Shown: positions 36,148 through 44,437 of the stretch, piece by piece
Position numbering within the stretch: position 1 is the first letter of the stretch
Layout of the letters: each line of letters starts with the position of its first letter
From: Fimbriimonadaceae bacterium
GTDB lineage: Bacteria > Armatimonadota > Fimbriimonadia > Fimbriimonadales > Fimbriimonadaceae
Assembly: GCA_019454105.1 (NCBI GenBank)
Contig: CP075364.1
Coordinates: forward strand, 871,362 to 935,361
DNA: 64,000 nt
Direction of reading: 5' to 3'
The notes under the pieces: generated by a model
The model's database searches: none
What the model was told of the DNA's origin: nothing
What the model saw: the letters and a program-made list of their open reading frames with translations, nothing else
Made by a program: the position numbers and the translations under genes

Positions 36148-36153
36148 TATGAT
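36148..36153 (+). promoter_or_regulatory. Leaderless-type -10 box (TATGAT) for ilvE
   Basis: TATGAT ends 7 nt before ATG 36161. The in-frame ATG at 36149 lies inside this box and would not be transcribed, which decides the start in favour of 36161. Confidence 0.6.
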
Positions 36154-36160
36154 CCCAAGG

Positions 36161-37039
36161 ATGCCGAAGCTCGTTTGGCTCAATGGGTGCCTCTCTCCGA
36201 TCGAGGATGCGACCACTTCGGTCGCCGACCACGCCCACCTTTATGGCGACGGCCTGTTCGAGGGGATCAGGATCTACGGTCGCCGTGTCTTCAAGCTCGA
36301 CGAACACCTCGACCGACTCTATCACGGGTGCAGCTACCTCGGATATGCCATGACGCTTTCCAAAGCCCAGGTGCGAGACATCGTGCTCGATGTTTGTCGA
36401 AAGGCCGACATCAGCGACGGCTATATCCGGCTGAACGTCACGCGCGGGTCTGGGCTCGGCCTCGATCCACGGGCGGTCAAGACGGACCCGAACGTGATGG
36501 TCATGATCTCGACGCTGGCGCTCTATCCGCCGGAGGCCTATGAGACTGGGCTGGAGGTCGTCACGACATCTTTCAGGGTCTTTCCGCCCGACGCCTTGGA
36601 TCCTCGACTCAAGTGCATCGGCCGCTATGCCGCAAACATCCTGGCAAAGGCAGAAGCCAACAAGGCGGGCGCTGGAGAGGGACTCATGCTGAACACTCAT
36701 GGGAACGTCGCCGAGTGCACCGGCGACAACATCTTTTTGGTGAAAGACGGCAGGCTGAGGACGCCCCATCCATCATCGGGGATCCTCAAGGGAATCACGC
36801 GCGACACGGTGCTTGCATTGGCCCAGAAAAAGGGCATCGAGACCGTCGAAGACACCGTCACAAGGTTTGACATCTTTTGCGCCGACGAGTGCTTCCTGAC
36901 GGGCACGGCCGCCGAGGTGATCCCCATGGTGCGACTGGACGGACAACCGATCCATGACGGCAAGCCTGGCCCTGTCACGAAGGCCCTGATGGCAGATTTC
37001 CGGAATGAGACCCTCACCGGAGTGCCGTTCGACCATTGA
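36161..37039 (+). CDS. ilvE: Branched-chain amino acid aminotransferase (class IV PLP)
   Basis: The enzyme moves the amino group between glutamate and the keto acids of leucine, isoleucine and valine. It has 292 residues, starting KLVWLNGCLSPIEDATTSVADHAHLYGDGLFEGIRIYG. The PLP lysine region is seen in IGRYAANILAKAEANKAGAGEGLMLN, and NVAECTGDNIFLVKDG and GILKGITRD match the class IV fold. D-amino-acid aminotransferase or ADC lyase are related alternatives, but the YGDGLFEGIR start and the length favour IlvE. It is translationally coupled to the small zinc-finger gene by a TTGA overlap. Confidence 0.88.
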   Translation: MPKLVWLNGCLSPIEDATTSVADHAHLYGDGLFEGIRIYGRRVFKLDEHLDRLYHGCSYLGYAMTLSKAQVRDIVLDVCRKADISDGYIRLNVTRGSGLGLDPRAVKTDPNVMVMISTLALYPPEAYETGLEVVTTSFRVFPPDALDPRLKCIGRYAANILAKAEANKAGAGEGLMLNTHGNVAECTGDNIFLVKDGRLRTPHPSSGILKGITRDTVLALAQKKGIETVEDTVTRFDIFCADECFLTGTAAEVIPMVRLDGQPIHDGKPGPVTKALMADFRNETLTGVPFDH

Positions 37040-37236
37040 GGACTCCTTCCAACTTCGCGACGGCCCAGGACGTCTTGCACCTCTTGGAAGCGTTCAGAAC
37101 CAAAACAGCCCCTACCGACGTCTGTCCCTTATGCGGTTGGTCGGCAAGGCGGGTCGTCGAGACGGGCCTTCTCGGGTGTGGCCTTTGTTATTCGAGCCTC
37201 GAATGGCCCGGCAAGGCAAGACCCAAGCAAGTCTAG
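37036..37236 (+). CDS. Mini McsA-type zinc-finger protein
   Basis: A 66-residue protein with one four-cysteine finger: CPLCG, then about nine residues, then TGLLGCGLCY. This spacing matches the zinc finger of McsA (CPxCG...TGxxGCxxCY), the adaptor of the McsB arginine kinase and ClpC. The usual second finger and C-terminal UVR coil are missing. The start is TTG 37036, overlapping the ilvE stop by 4 bp. clpC lies 9 kb away; no McsB-like kinase is in the window. A role as a ClpC or ribosome-associated adaptor is speculation. Confidence 0.65.
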   Translation: MRTPSNFATAQDVLHLLEAFRTKTAPTDVCPLCGWSARRVVETGLLGCGLCYSSLEWPGKARPKQV

Positions 37237-37282
37237 AGATTCCGGGCCTGGCTCGACCGATTCGGTATCGTTACGAAACGCC

Positions 37283-38101
37283 ATGAGGACGAACGGACTC
37301 GTTATCGCGTTGGCAGGGATCGCCGCTGTCATGCTCGCCGGATGTGGAGGAAAGTCGGGCGGAAGCGCGGCACTCAAGGATCCGCAGATGCTCTTCATCA
37401 ACGCGGTTCCAGACAGCAACGGTCTCGACTTCTTCATGAACGAAGACAAGCGGGGCGACAACGTGAAGTTCCCGGAAAGCACGAAGAACTTCATTTTTGT
37501 CCCGTTTGTCGGATCTGAAGACGACGCCTATGACGTGATCGTCGAGGATCCTGTCACCAAGTACCAGTACGACGGCGAGGTCCGGATCTTCGACCAGGGC
37601 ACGAGCACGATCGTCGTCGCCTTCGGGCTCAAGGACTTTGAGCAGGGCGACGAAGCGAAAAGGGTCTTCCTTACCTTCTTGACGCCTGACTCGCGCACTC
37701 CGCCCCTCGGCAATCGGTGCCGGCTCCTTGTGTTCCACGGATACAATCGCTCGGCCGGGTTCGAAAACCCACCCATCGACTTCCAGAACGTCGGCGACAA
37801 CCCGCTTTACAAAGCTGAAAATCTTCTTTACGGCCGAGTCCAGGCCCTGGACGTCGACTCTGGCGAGTACATCGAAGACCTCGCCAATCCAGCCAACTCG
37901 AACTACTTTGTCGCCAAAAGGAACGACGCGGAAGGCGAGATCGTCGAGGCGCTGGACACCTTTAGGGACGCCCAGGGGAACGTCAAGAGAGGTGTCAACC
38001 TCTTGCCTGGAAAGATCTACTTCGTCCTCATAACCGGGGTCGAAGGGCGCACCGGCGTTCAAAGGCCGAGAATGGTCTTCTTGGACATCCCGACCGAATG
38101 A
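37283..38101 (+). CDS. Lipoprotein, function unknown
   Basis: The 272-residue product from ATG 37283 begins MRTNGLVIALAGIAAVMLAGCGGK, with a clear lipobox (LAGC), so it is lipid-anchored. The mature part starts with LKDPQMLFINAVPDSNGLDFFM and FVGSEDDAYDVIVEDP, a beta-rich pattern like DUF4397-type domains that sit on bacterial surfaces. I cannot assign a function. The longer frame upstream lacks a signal peptide, which is why the later start is chosen. Confidence 0.75.
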   Translation: MRTNGLVIALAGIAAVMLAGCGGKSGGSAALKDPQMLFINAVPDSNGLDFFMNEDKRGDNVKFPESTKNFIFVPFVGSEDDAYDVIVEDPVTKYQYDGEVRIFDQGTSTIVVAFGLKDFEQGDEAKRVFLTFLTPDSRTPPLGNRCRLLVFHGYNRSAGFENPPIDFQNVGDNPLYKAENLLYGRVQALDVDSGEYIEDLANPANSNYFVAKRNDAEGEIVEALDTFRDAQGNVKRGVNLLPGKIYFVLITGVEGRTGVQRPRMVFLDIPTE

Positions 38102-38132
38102 CCCCCCGGCGATAGGCCAGCATTCTTGCGGC

Positions 38133-38165
38133 TATACTGACCCGGGCCGCTCCTTTTCGGCGGCC
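38133..38165 (+). promoter_or_regulatory. -10 box and hairpin leader of the ECF sigma gene
   Basis: TATACT (38133-38138) lies 41 nt before the ATG. A hairpin follows in the putative leader: GGGCCGC and GCGGCCC around a 9-nt loop, ending near 38165. There is no T-run, so it is more likely a leader structure than a terminator. Confidence 0.45.
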
Positions 38166-38179
38166 CTCAACGTCTGAAA

Positions 38180-38725
38180 ATGTCGGGTAGCCAAAAGGAC
38201 GAAACCCTCGCCGAGAGACGGTGGCTCAATGCCCTTGCCAAGGGCGACACCGAGGCCCTCGGCGGCATCTATGAGCTTTATGGCGAAAAGATCTATCGCT
38301 ATACGTTCAGGATGCTCGGCAACCGAAGCGACGCGGAGGACGCGACCGCGGAGACTTTCCTCCGGGTCTTACGCCGCTCGGCGGAACTTCGGGCCGACGG
38401 GGCCTTCAGAACTTGGCTGTTCCGCATCGCGAGGAACCTTTGCATCGACCGGATGCGCCAGCACAAGTTGATCGAGCTTCCTTCCGACGCGCACTACACT
38501 GGAACTGAAGAAAGGACGACCCTGAGGATCACTGTGCACGAGGCGCTCAACCAGCTCCCGATCGAGTATCGCGACCCGCTTGTCCTTTGCGACTTGGAAG
38601 ACGTCTCCGCCAAGGAAGCGGCAGAGATCTTGAAAATCAGCGTGCCTGCCCTCAAGTCAAGGCTCTACAGAGGAAGGCGCGCCCTGAGAGACCGCCTCGG
38701 CGGATCCATCGAAAAACTCACATGA
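38180..38725 (+). CDS. ECF-type RNA polymerase sigma factor
   Basis: The protein has 181 residues and only sigma regions 2 and 4. Region 2 shows YELYGEKIYRYTFRMLGNRSDAEDATAETFLRVLR and FRTWLFRIARNLCIDRMRQ. Region 4 shows LNQLPIEYRDPLVLCDLEDVSAKEAAEILKIS followed by ALKSRLYRGRRALR. It directs RNA polymerase to a specific gene set, likely envelope-stress type. The ATG of the next small gene overlaps its stop (ATGA), the usual sigma/regulator pairing. Confidence 0.92.
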   Translation: MSGSQKDETLAERRWLNALAKGDTEALGGIYELYGEKIYRYTFRMLGNRSDAEDATAETFLRVLRRSAELRADGAFRTWLFRIARNLCIDRMRQHKLIELPSDAHYTGTEERTTLRITVHEALNQLPIEYRDPLVLCDLEDVSAKEAAEILKISVPALKSRLYRGRRALRDRLGGSIEKLT

Positions 38726-39009
38726 AAAACGATCTATACGAAAAACTGGTCGACCTCTATGCAGGAGGCGAGCTGCCACAGGAGACTATGGAGGAGCTTG
38801 AGGCCGCAGCTATGGGCGACAAGGATCTCGCCCACGACATGTTCACCCTCACAAGGACGGTCGAGGCCCTCCACGCCGATCCGGGCCCGGTCTATGACGA
38901 AGAGACCGAAGTCCGGATCTTGCTCACGATGCAACTCCAGGGGGCGGAACTTGATCAACGCCGTCAAAAGGGCGTCGATTGGCAGTATCATTTGCCTATT
39001 CAGCCTTAG
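38722..39009 (+). CDS. Small ECF-associated protein, putative anti-sigma-like regulator
   Basis: A 95-residue, acidic, helical protein. The first 50 residues (LVDLYAGGELPQETMEELEAAA...) resemble the N-terminus of zinc-type anti-sigma factors, but there is no HxxxCxxC zinc motif and no membrane helix. The coupled position right after the ECF gene (4-bp overlap) is the main evidence. It may be a soluble, zinc-free anti-sigma or co-factor. Confidence 0.55.
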   Translation: MKNDLYEKLVDLYAGGELPQETMEELEAAAMGDKDLAHDMFTLTRTVEALHADPGPVYDEETEVRILLTMQLQGAELDQRRQKGVDWQYHLPIQP

Positions 39010-39021
39010 CCCCGATCCACC

Positions 39022-40122
39022 ATGAAAGCCACAGTCAACCGAAAAGAACTCAGCGACGCTCTCTCCATCGCCGCTTCGGCATCGAGCCAGCGGACGACCC
39101 AGACCGTCTTGCAGTCGATCCGTCTGAAGGCGGACGACAGTGTTCTCAACCTGACTGGATGCGACGGCGAAATGTGGGCGTCGGCCTCGCTGCCTGCCAA
39201 CGTCGGCGAACCTGGTGGGATCTGCGTCCAGCAAAAGCTTCTCAGTGAGATAGTCGCCGCGCTCGGGGACGGCCCCGTGGAGATCTCCCTCGAAGGCACA
39301 TCGGTCGTCATGCGACACGACCAATCGGAATGGAAGCTCTTGGCGTTTCCCGAGGACGAGTTCCCTAACATGCCAGAGATCCAGCCACAGGCCGAACTCA
39401 CACTGCCGATGAGCGAGTTCAAGGAAGCCGTCGAAGGTGTCTCCTTCGCGGTCTCCCAAGATTTCACGCGGGCCCACTTGACCGGCGTCCTGTTCAACTA
39501 CGACGGGGCTGTCCTGACCTTGGTCGCCACCGACACCCACCGGCTCGCCGTGAACCGGATCCACCGCCCCGGAATTGGCTCGCAGATCAATGTCATTGTT
39601 CCCGAGAAGGCTCTTCGTACGATCCGCGCCCTTCCGATCGCGCCTGAGAGCCCGCTGGTCTTGCAGTTCGATGGTTCGAGGCTGATCGTCGATGCTGGAA
39701 CGGCGAAGATGACCTCCCAACTTCTCACCGGTCAATATCCGAACTGGGAGCGCGTCATCCCACAAGAATTCACCCGCGCATGGACTATCGACCGAGTCGA
39801 GCTCTTTGAGAACATCCGAAGGGCCATGATTCTCGCGAAGGACAGTGCTAACCGGGTCCGGTTCAGCGGGAAAGGGGACCGCGTCATCATCTCCGCCCGG
39901 AGCGAAGACCGCGGCGAGGCCAAAGAAGAGCTTCCCGTCATTAGTAAGAACGGCGAGCTTGAAATCGCCTTCAACGGCCGCTACGTGATGGACGCCATCA
40001 ACTCTCTCGGGAGCGACGGCGTCGTGGCAGAAATGACCGAGTCGTCCCGTCCGGCTGTCTTCAGGCCTTCAGAGAACGGCGAAAACCGGTTCTGCGTCGT
40101 GATGCCGATGGCCCTCAGCTAG
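39022..40122 (+). CDS. dnaN: DNA polymerase III sliding clamp (beta subunit)
   Basis: A 366-residue ring-forming processivity factor with three repeated domains. Evident segments are MKATVNRKELSDALSIAA, LKLLAFPEDEFPNMP-type (here WKLLAFPEDEFPNMP), GVSFAVSQDFTRAHLTGVLF, LVATDTHRLAVNRI, TGQYPNWERVIP and the C-terminal VMPM motif. It is not beside dnaA or recF, the usual neighbours; it follows the ECF pair by 12 bp and may share their transcript. The C-terminal VVMPMALS matches beta-clamp ends. Confidence 0.97.
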   Translation: MKATVNRKELSDALSIAASASSQRTTQTVLQSIRLKADDSVLNLTGCDGEMWASASLPANVGEPGGICVQQKLLSEIVAALGDGPVEISLEGTSVVMRHDQSEWKLLAFPEDEFPNMPEIQPQAELTLPMSEFKEAVEGVSFAVSQDFTRAHLTGVLFNYDGAVLTLVATDTHRLAVNRIHRPGIGSQINVIVPEKALRTIRALPIAPESPLVLQFDGSRLIVDAGTAKMTSQLLTGQYPNWERVIPQEFTRAWTIDRVELFENIRRAMILAKDSANRVRFSGKGDRVIISARSEDRGEAKEELPVISKNGELEIAFNGRYVMDAINSLGSDGVVAEMTESSRPAVFRPSENGENRFCVVMPMALS

Positions 40123-40609
40123 GGACGCGAGTCGAAACGCTTGATTCTTGAACGTCCGATGCTCGGCACACAGAGCAACCGCAGCCCTTCTGCGTGAGGC
40201 GGTGGTTCCAGAAGTGGAAGCCGACCAAGCTGAGTCCGCCTCCTACTGCAAGCAGCGTCCCCAGTGCGCCGACCCAACCCGGGGCCGTCCCTCCGATCGC
40301 AAGATGGACGTGGCCCGCGTGGATCCCTTGGTGGCCTATTAAAAAGTGGCTCACCGAGACGGATCCAAGACCGCCTGCCAAGAGGCCGCTTGGCCTCCAG
40401 TCTCCATGAATCTTCAATCCCCGGGCCATCGCCCAAACCGCCAACAGCACAGCGACCGAGAAAAAGACCGCCTCGACCCGATGGTCGGCCAAGAACCCGG
40501 CTCCGAAGACCGGTAACGTCGCCACAGCCAAACCGACCAACGCGCAATGCACCGCGCAGACTCCACTGGCCAGAGCGCCAGCCTTGTCGACGTCGAACCC
40601 ATTTGGCAT
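40115..40609 (-). CDS. MerC-domain membrane protein
   Basis: A 164-residue integral membrane protein with four hydrophobic segments. The first helix holds the paired cysteines of the MerC family (ALASGVCAVHCALVGLAV), which bind Hg(II) or other soft ligands. The tail has a second cysteine group (GCGCSVC) plus histidines. Many MerC-domain proteins occur outside mercury operons, and no mer genes are here, so the substrate is unknown. The ATG at 40609 is chosen because it begins just before the first helix. Its stop overlaps dnaN's end by 8 bp in the convergent sense. Confidence 0.78.
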   Translation of the reverse strand: MPNGFDVDKAGALASGVCAVHCALVGLAVATLPVFGAGFLADHRVEAVFFSVAVLLAVWAMARGLKIHGDWRPSGLLAGGLGSVSVSHFLIGHQGIHAGHVHLAIGGTAPGWVGALGTLLAVGGGLSLVGFHFWNHRLTQKGCGCSVCRASDVQESSVSTRVPS

Positions 40610-40681
40610 CTTTATTGCAAGGATACTGCATGTGTCGGCGCTGACAGGCAGCCTCCGGACCGATCGCGCGCCTGATCTGGG

Positions 40682-40687
40682 TAACTT
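40682..40687 (+). promoter_or_regulatory. Leaderless-type -10 box (TAACTT)
   Basis: TAACTT ends 6 nt before ATG 40694. It is one of the weaker members of the set. Confidence 0.4.
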
Positions 40688-40693
40688 GGCCTC

Positions 40694-41152
40694 ATGACTC
40701 TTGCCCTCGTCGTAACCGCACTTTCGGGCGTCACAGGAAGTTGGGCCCTTGAAGTCTTGGAACAACCGCGGTCCCTAGCCGAAGACAGGCTCGGAACCTT
40801 GATCAGCCAAAAGGGAGACGCGGACTTCTTAGAGGCGCGATATCTGATCTCCGGCACTGGCGACGCGGTGGCTTGCTACGTTCGTGGCAGATTGCAGAAC
40901 CTCGAGATCACCTTCACCAGAAAACCTTCAGACTGGAGAGCGGGGCTCACTCAGGTAGACATCGACCCCGACAAAGTCCAAGGCGACGAGCAAAAGGACG
41001 ACAACGGCGATACCTTCGTCGTCCTGACCTTCAGTTCGGGTCTCCGAAAGGGTTGGCGGGCCGTGTACCGCGAGGCTCCCAGCGACGAATGGTGGCCAGA
41101 AGCCCTGAGAAGATCGCGGCTCGACTTCATAGGGCCTCAGATGGCCGATTGA
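40694..41152 (+). CDS. Secreted protein of unknown function
   Basis: A 152-residue protein with an apparent signal peptide (LALVVTALSGVTGSWA). The mature domain of about 130 residues is beta-rich and Trp/Arg-rich near the end (GLRKGWRAVYREAPSDEWWPEALRRS, read in part). No family is recognised. It is followed closely by the tRNA gene on the other strand. Confidence 0.65.
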   Translation: MTLALVVTALSGVTGSWALEVLEQPRSLAEDRLGTLISQKGDADFLEARYLISGTGDAVACYVRGRLQNLEITFTRKPSDWRAGLTQVDIDPDKVQGDEQKDDNGDTFVVLTFSSGLRKGWRAVYREAPSDEWWPEALRRSRLDFIGPQMAD

Positions 41153-41154
41153 GA

Positions 41155-41230
41155 TGGCGCGCTCGAGAGGACTCGAACCTCCGACCCCCAGCTCCGCAAG
41201 CTGATGCTCTATCCACTGAGCTACGAGCGC
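41155..41230 (-). tRNA. tRNA-Arg (anticodon GCG)
   Basis: On the minus strand a complete cloverleaf can be folded. The acceptor stem is GCGCTCG/CGAGCGC, the D-stem GCTC/GAGC, and the anticodon stem TCAGC/GCTGG with loop TTGCGGA (anticodon GCG, reads CGC). The T-stem has loop TTCGAGT. The discriminator G is followed by an encoded CCA, giving 76 nt. A TATACT box at 41241-41246 lies 10 nt before the 5' end. Confidence 0.95.
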
Positions 41231-41240
41231 GAGAGCGGCG

Positions 41241-41246
41241 AGTATA
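41241..41246 (-). promoter_or_regulatory. -10 box (TATACT) of tRNA-Arg
   Basis: TATACT on the minus strand, 10 nt before the mature tRNA 5' end. No clear -35. Confidence 0.5.
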
Positions 41247-41269
41247 CCGACTGCACCGCTTGGGCCCAA

Positions 41270-42694
41270 TCATTCGTCCGCGGACTTGCTCTTCATCTGT
41301 CTAAAGTACTCGCTCTTGGAGCCTTCGTCCAAGAGCGTGAACTTCGTGTACGCTTGCTGGAACCCAAGAAGGACCGTGCCGGTCGGTCCGCTGCGGTGCT
41401 TTCCGATGATGAGTTCGGCGACCTCGACCTTGTCCGGATCCCAATCCTGCATCTGCTCAGCTTCCTTGCGCTTGTAGTATTCGTCGCGGTAGATAAAAAG
41501 CACCATGTCGGCCTCCGCCTCGATCGACCCTGACTCACGGATGTCACTGAGCATGGGTCGCTTGTTGGGACGGCTCTCGACCCCGCGGTTGAGCTGCGAG
41601 AGGGCGATGACGGGCACGTCCAGGTCTTTGGCCAGAGCCTTGAGCGATCGGGCGATGTCGCTGATCTCTTGCGTCCGGTTTTCCGTCTTCCGGTTCGACC
41701 GCATCAACTGAAGGTAGTCGATGACGATCAGGTCAAGGCCCCCTTCAGCCTTCAACCGCCGGCACTTCCCTCGCACCTCCATGGGCGAAACGTCCGACGA
41801 GTCGTCGATCATGATCGGGAGCTCATAAAGCTCCTCACAGGCGTCAGTCAGCTTCTGATAGTCCTGAGTGGTCAGGCCAGCCCTCTTCAAGGTGCCCATG
41901 GGCACGCGGGCCAGGGTGGAGATCATGCGCCGGGCCAATTGGTGCCCGCTCATTTCAAGGCTGAAGACGGCGACGTTCCCCTTCCTCTGCTTGGCCACGT
42001 TCAGGGCCATGTTCAAGACGAGCGAGGTCTTCCCCATCGCGGGCCGCGCTGCCACGATGACAAGGTCCCCGCCATAGTGCCCCGAGGTGATCTCGTCAAG
42101 ATCTCGGTACCCGGTCTGGAGCCCCAAAATGGGTTCGCCAGTCTCCAACAAATGGTCGACATCGATAAAGAACTCGCGGGCCAGGTTCCGGACAGGCTCG
42201 AAGTACTGCCCGAGCCGCCGCCGCCCGACTTCGAAAACCTTGCTCTCTGCTTGGTCAACTTTCTCGTCAGGGTCGATGTCGGGGTCGCGCACCAAGTCCA
42301 CGATCTCCCGTCCAGCCTCTTCAAGTCGCCTCAGGGTCGCCATGTCCTGGACGATCCCGGCATAGTGCTCGGCGTGAACGGCGCTGGGAACAGCTTCGGC
42401 GATCTGATACAGGTATTCGATGCCGCCCACGTCCGTCAGCTTGCCTCTCAACTCGAGTTCTGTCTTGAGCGTGACAAGGTCGACAGCCTTCGAGCTCAGC
42501 ATCAACTGCCGGACGGCCCGAAAGATCTCGCGGTGCGAGGGTCGATAGAAATCGTCCTCAGTGAGCAGCGACTGGACTGTCTCGGCCGCTCGGTCGCTGA
42601 GGATCATGCACCCGAGAGCCGACATCTCCGCGTCGTCGTTGTGAGGCGGGACGCGGGTCTCTGGGGTTGGTGAGAATCGACTGGGCGCGGCCAT
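41270..42694 (-). CDS. dnaB: Replicative DNA helicase
   Basis: A 474-residue hexameric helicase. The N-terminal domain begins PPHNDDAEMSALGCMILS. The RecA-like domain carries the Walker A variant AARPAMGKTSLVLNMA, VAVFSLEMSGHQLARRMIS, the Walker B LIVIDYLQLM, and ALSQLNRGVESRPNKRPMLSD (read in part). The motif DIRESGSIEAEADMVLFIYRDEYY is diagnostic. No intein is present. It lies 1.1 kb from dnaN in the opposite direction, so two replisome genes are close together here. Confidence 0.97.
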   Translation of the reverse strand: MAAPSRFSPTPETRVPPHNDDAEMSALGCMILSDRAAETVQSLLTEDDFYRPSHREIFRAVRQLMLSSKAVDLVTLKTELELRGKLTDVGGIEYLYQIAEAVPSAVHAEHYAGIVQDMATLRRLEEAGREIVDLVRDPDIDPDEKVDQAESKVFEVGRRRLGQYFEPVRNLAREFFIDVDHLLETGEPILGLQTGYRDLDEITSGHYGGDLVIVAARPAMGKTSLVLNMALNVAKQRKGNVAVFSLEMSGHQLARRMISTLARVPMGTLKRAGLTTQDYQKLTDACEELYELPIMIDDSSDVSPMEVRGKCRRLKAEGGLDLIVIDYLQLMRSNRKTENRTQEISDIARSLKALAKDLDVPVIALSQLNRGVESRPNKRPMLSDIRESGSIEAEADMVLFIYRDEYYKRKEAEQMQDWDPDKVEVAELIIGKHRSGPTGTVLLGFQQAYTKFTLLDEGSKSEYFRQMKSKSADE

Positions 42695-42854
42695 CGGTCT
42701 TGAATAGTCTGTCCTGTCTCTTCATCTGGCGACTGCCCGACTAGCGCTACCCTGAATCAGGTTCCCACAGCCCGCGACCTGGATCTTTCCAGACTCTCCG
42801 AGCTCGAACAAGGTTGTTTTCCCAAGGTTGCCAACGTGGACATCCACAGACGGC

Positions 42855-43439
42855 TCAGCATCCAAGACGGTCAAGCCGTTCGAGGAGTCGCTGTCTGACC
42901 AATGGCCACTCTTCGGGAAGAATGCTATAAAAGGCCGTGGCTCTCCTGTGCCCGTCCCTCATCAGAACATAGTTCCGGAGCGTTCCCTCATAAGTCGCGC
43001 CAAGTTTCAAGATTGCGGCACGGCTGCGCTCGTTCCTGGCGTCCGTCTTCAGCTGCACTCTTAGCGCCCCTAACTTCTCGATGGCGTGCCCAATCATGAG
43101 GAGTTTGACCGCTGGGTTGACATGTGTGCCCCTGGCGGACTCGGTGAGCCATGTATAGCCGATCTCCAAGGCCCGATCGTCCGGCCTGATGTCGAAGAAG
43201 CTCGACATGCCCAGCGTCTCTCGCGACTCGGTGCGAAAGACGACCGGATGTCCGGTTTCGAGACGCCTTTGGAGAAACTCCTCAAATCCAGCCAGATCCC
43301 AGGATGCTGGAAAGTCGGTGAAGAACCGAAAGGTGTCTTGAGCACAACAGCCGAACAAGCTGGCCGCGTCACTGAGGCTGAGGGGTTCGACGACGACTCC
43401 GTGCCCTTGGAGCGTCGCCGGTTGGAACCATTCCGTCAC
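42855..43439 (-). CDS. GNAT-family N-acetyltransferase, RimJ/RimL type
   Basis: A 194-residue acetyltransferase. It starts with the family pattern LQGHGVVVEPLSLSDAASLF, has the core strand LEIGYTWLTESARGTHVNPAVKLLMIGHAIEKL (read in part), and the acetyl-CoA loop region followed by KTDARNERSRAAILKLGATYEGTLRNYVLMRDGHRR. Relatives acetylate ribosomal protein N-termini or small molecules. The ATG overlaps the Gfo/Idh stop (ATGA), so the two are cotranscribed. Confidence 0.88.
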   Translation of the reverse strand: MTEWFQPATLQGHGVVVEPLSLSDAASLFGCCAQDTFRFFTDFPASWDLAGFEEFLQRRLETGHPVVFRTESRETLGMSSFFDIRPDDRALEIGYTWLTESARGTHVNPAVKLLMIGHAIEKLGALRVQLKTDARNERSRAAILKLGATYEGTLRNYVLMRDGHRRATAFYSILPEEWPLVRQRLLERLDRLGC

Positions 43440-44407
43440 ACGGTCTCCACGGATACCTGCGCGCCCATTGCCGCGCTTCTCATGGCCGCCTCCGCCACGG
43501 CGACGGCCGCAAGGCCCTCTTCAGGCCTCACAGGGAACTCGATTCCGGACCGGACGGCATCCACAAATGCCGAAGCTTGGCGAAAATAGGGGTCGTCAAC
43601 AGGCGCATAGTTGTTCTCGAACCGAGACCCGCTGACCAGGTTCAACCTGAGCGACGGGTTGTCGCGCGAGTCGAACTGAAGGAGACCGGAGCTGCCCGCA
43701 ACGTCCAGCGTGACGCGGAATCCGGCCGGATCCATCCACGTGGCCTCAACGTGGGCGACCGCGCCAGATTCAAACCGAATGATGGTCAAGGAATGCTCCG
43801 CTGGCCCGAGCGACGCATCCCGAGCGACTTGAACATGGCTTGCGTCCACCGTGACGGCCGGGCCCAAGGTCCAGAGAAGCCAGTCAAAGTCGTGCACCGC
43901 AAGATCAAGCAAGACGCCCCCGGACTGCGCCGAGTCCGCATACCATGCCGACTTCGGGCTCCCTCCTCCGCGCCGAGTCCGCACCGAAGCGACTTCGCCC
44001 AATTCACCCGACGCCACGACATCGTGAGCCTTCCGGAACTCAGGGAAGTAACGGACAACCTGGGCTGGCATCAGTCGGCCCTGGGTCGCCTTCACCTTTT
44101 CCAAGAGGATCCGGCCTTCTTCGAGCGTTCTGGCCATGGGCTTTTCCATGAGCACAGGCAGTCCAGCCTCCAAGCATTGCACGCCGATCGGGACGTGCGC
44201 CGGTGTCGGCAGACAGACGTCGACTGCCTCGACCTGGGAAAGGAGGTCCTCAAGGTTTTCAGCCCGGAGGGCACCGAACCTCTCAGCGAAGGGCCCGAGC
44301 TTTTCGGAATCCAGGTCGAACGCTACGATCTCGACTTCCGGCATCTGAACATACTTGGAGGCATGGACTTGTCCCATGCCTCCACAACCAACGATCCCGA
44401 CCTTCAC
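43436..44407 (-). CDS. Gfo/Idh/MocA-family oxidoreductase
   Basis: A 323-residue NAD(P)-dependent oxidoreductase. It has VGIVGCGGMGQVHASKY at the N-terminus, EKPMARTLEEG near residue 95, and GGVLLDLAVHDFDWLLWTLG in the catalytic domain, where the His of HDFDW is the usual active-site residue. This set points to inositol 2-dehydrogenase-like enzymes, but the sugar is unknown. The GTG start at 44407 is supported by TAAGAT exactly 7 nt upstream and by the glycine motif starting at residue 4. Confidence 0.88.
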   Translation of the reverse strand: MKVGIVGCGGMGQVHASKYVQMPEVEIVAFDLDSEKLGPFAERFGALRAENLEDLLSQVEAVDVCLPTPAHVPIGVQCLEAGLPVLMEKPMARTLEEGRILLEKVKATQGRLMPAQVVRYFPEFRKAHDVVASGELGEVASVRTRRGGGSPKSAWYADSAQSGGVLLDLAVHDFDWLLWTLGPAVTVDASHVQVARDASLGPAEHSLTIIRFESGAVAHVEATWMDPAGFRVTLDVAGSSGLLQFDSRDNPSLRLNLVSGSRFENNYAPVDDPYFRQASAFVDAVRSGIEFPVRPEEGLAAVAVAEAAMRSAAMGAQVSVETV

Positions 44408-44414
44408 ATTCTGG

Positions 44415-44420
44415 ATCTTA
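44415..44420 (-). promoter_or_regulatory. Leaderless-type -10 box (TAAGAT)
   Basis: TAAGAT on the minus strand ends 7 nt before GTG 44407. Confidence 0.6.
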
Positions 44421-44437
44421 CTGGATCGGCGGGCGGC

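Noticed and set aside
38143-38165. Terminator after the lipoprotein gene
   Set aside because: The GGGCCGC/GCGGCCC hairpin lies downstream of a TATACT box and has no T-run, so it is more likely part of the sigma gene leader.
40115-40609. Mercury resistance operon
   Set aside because: Only a MerC-domain protein is present; no merA, merT, merP or merR is nearby.
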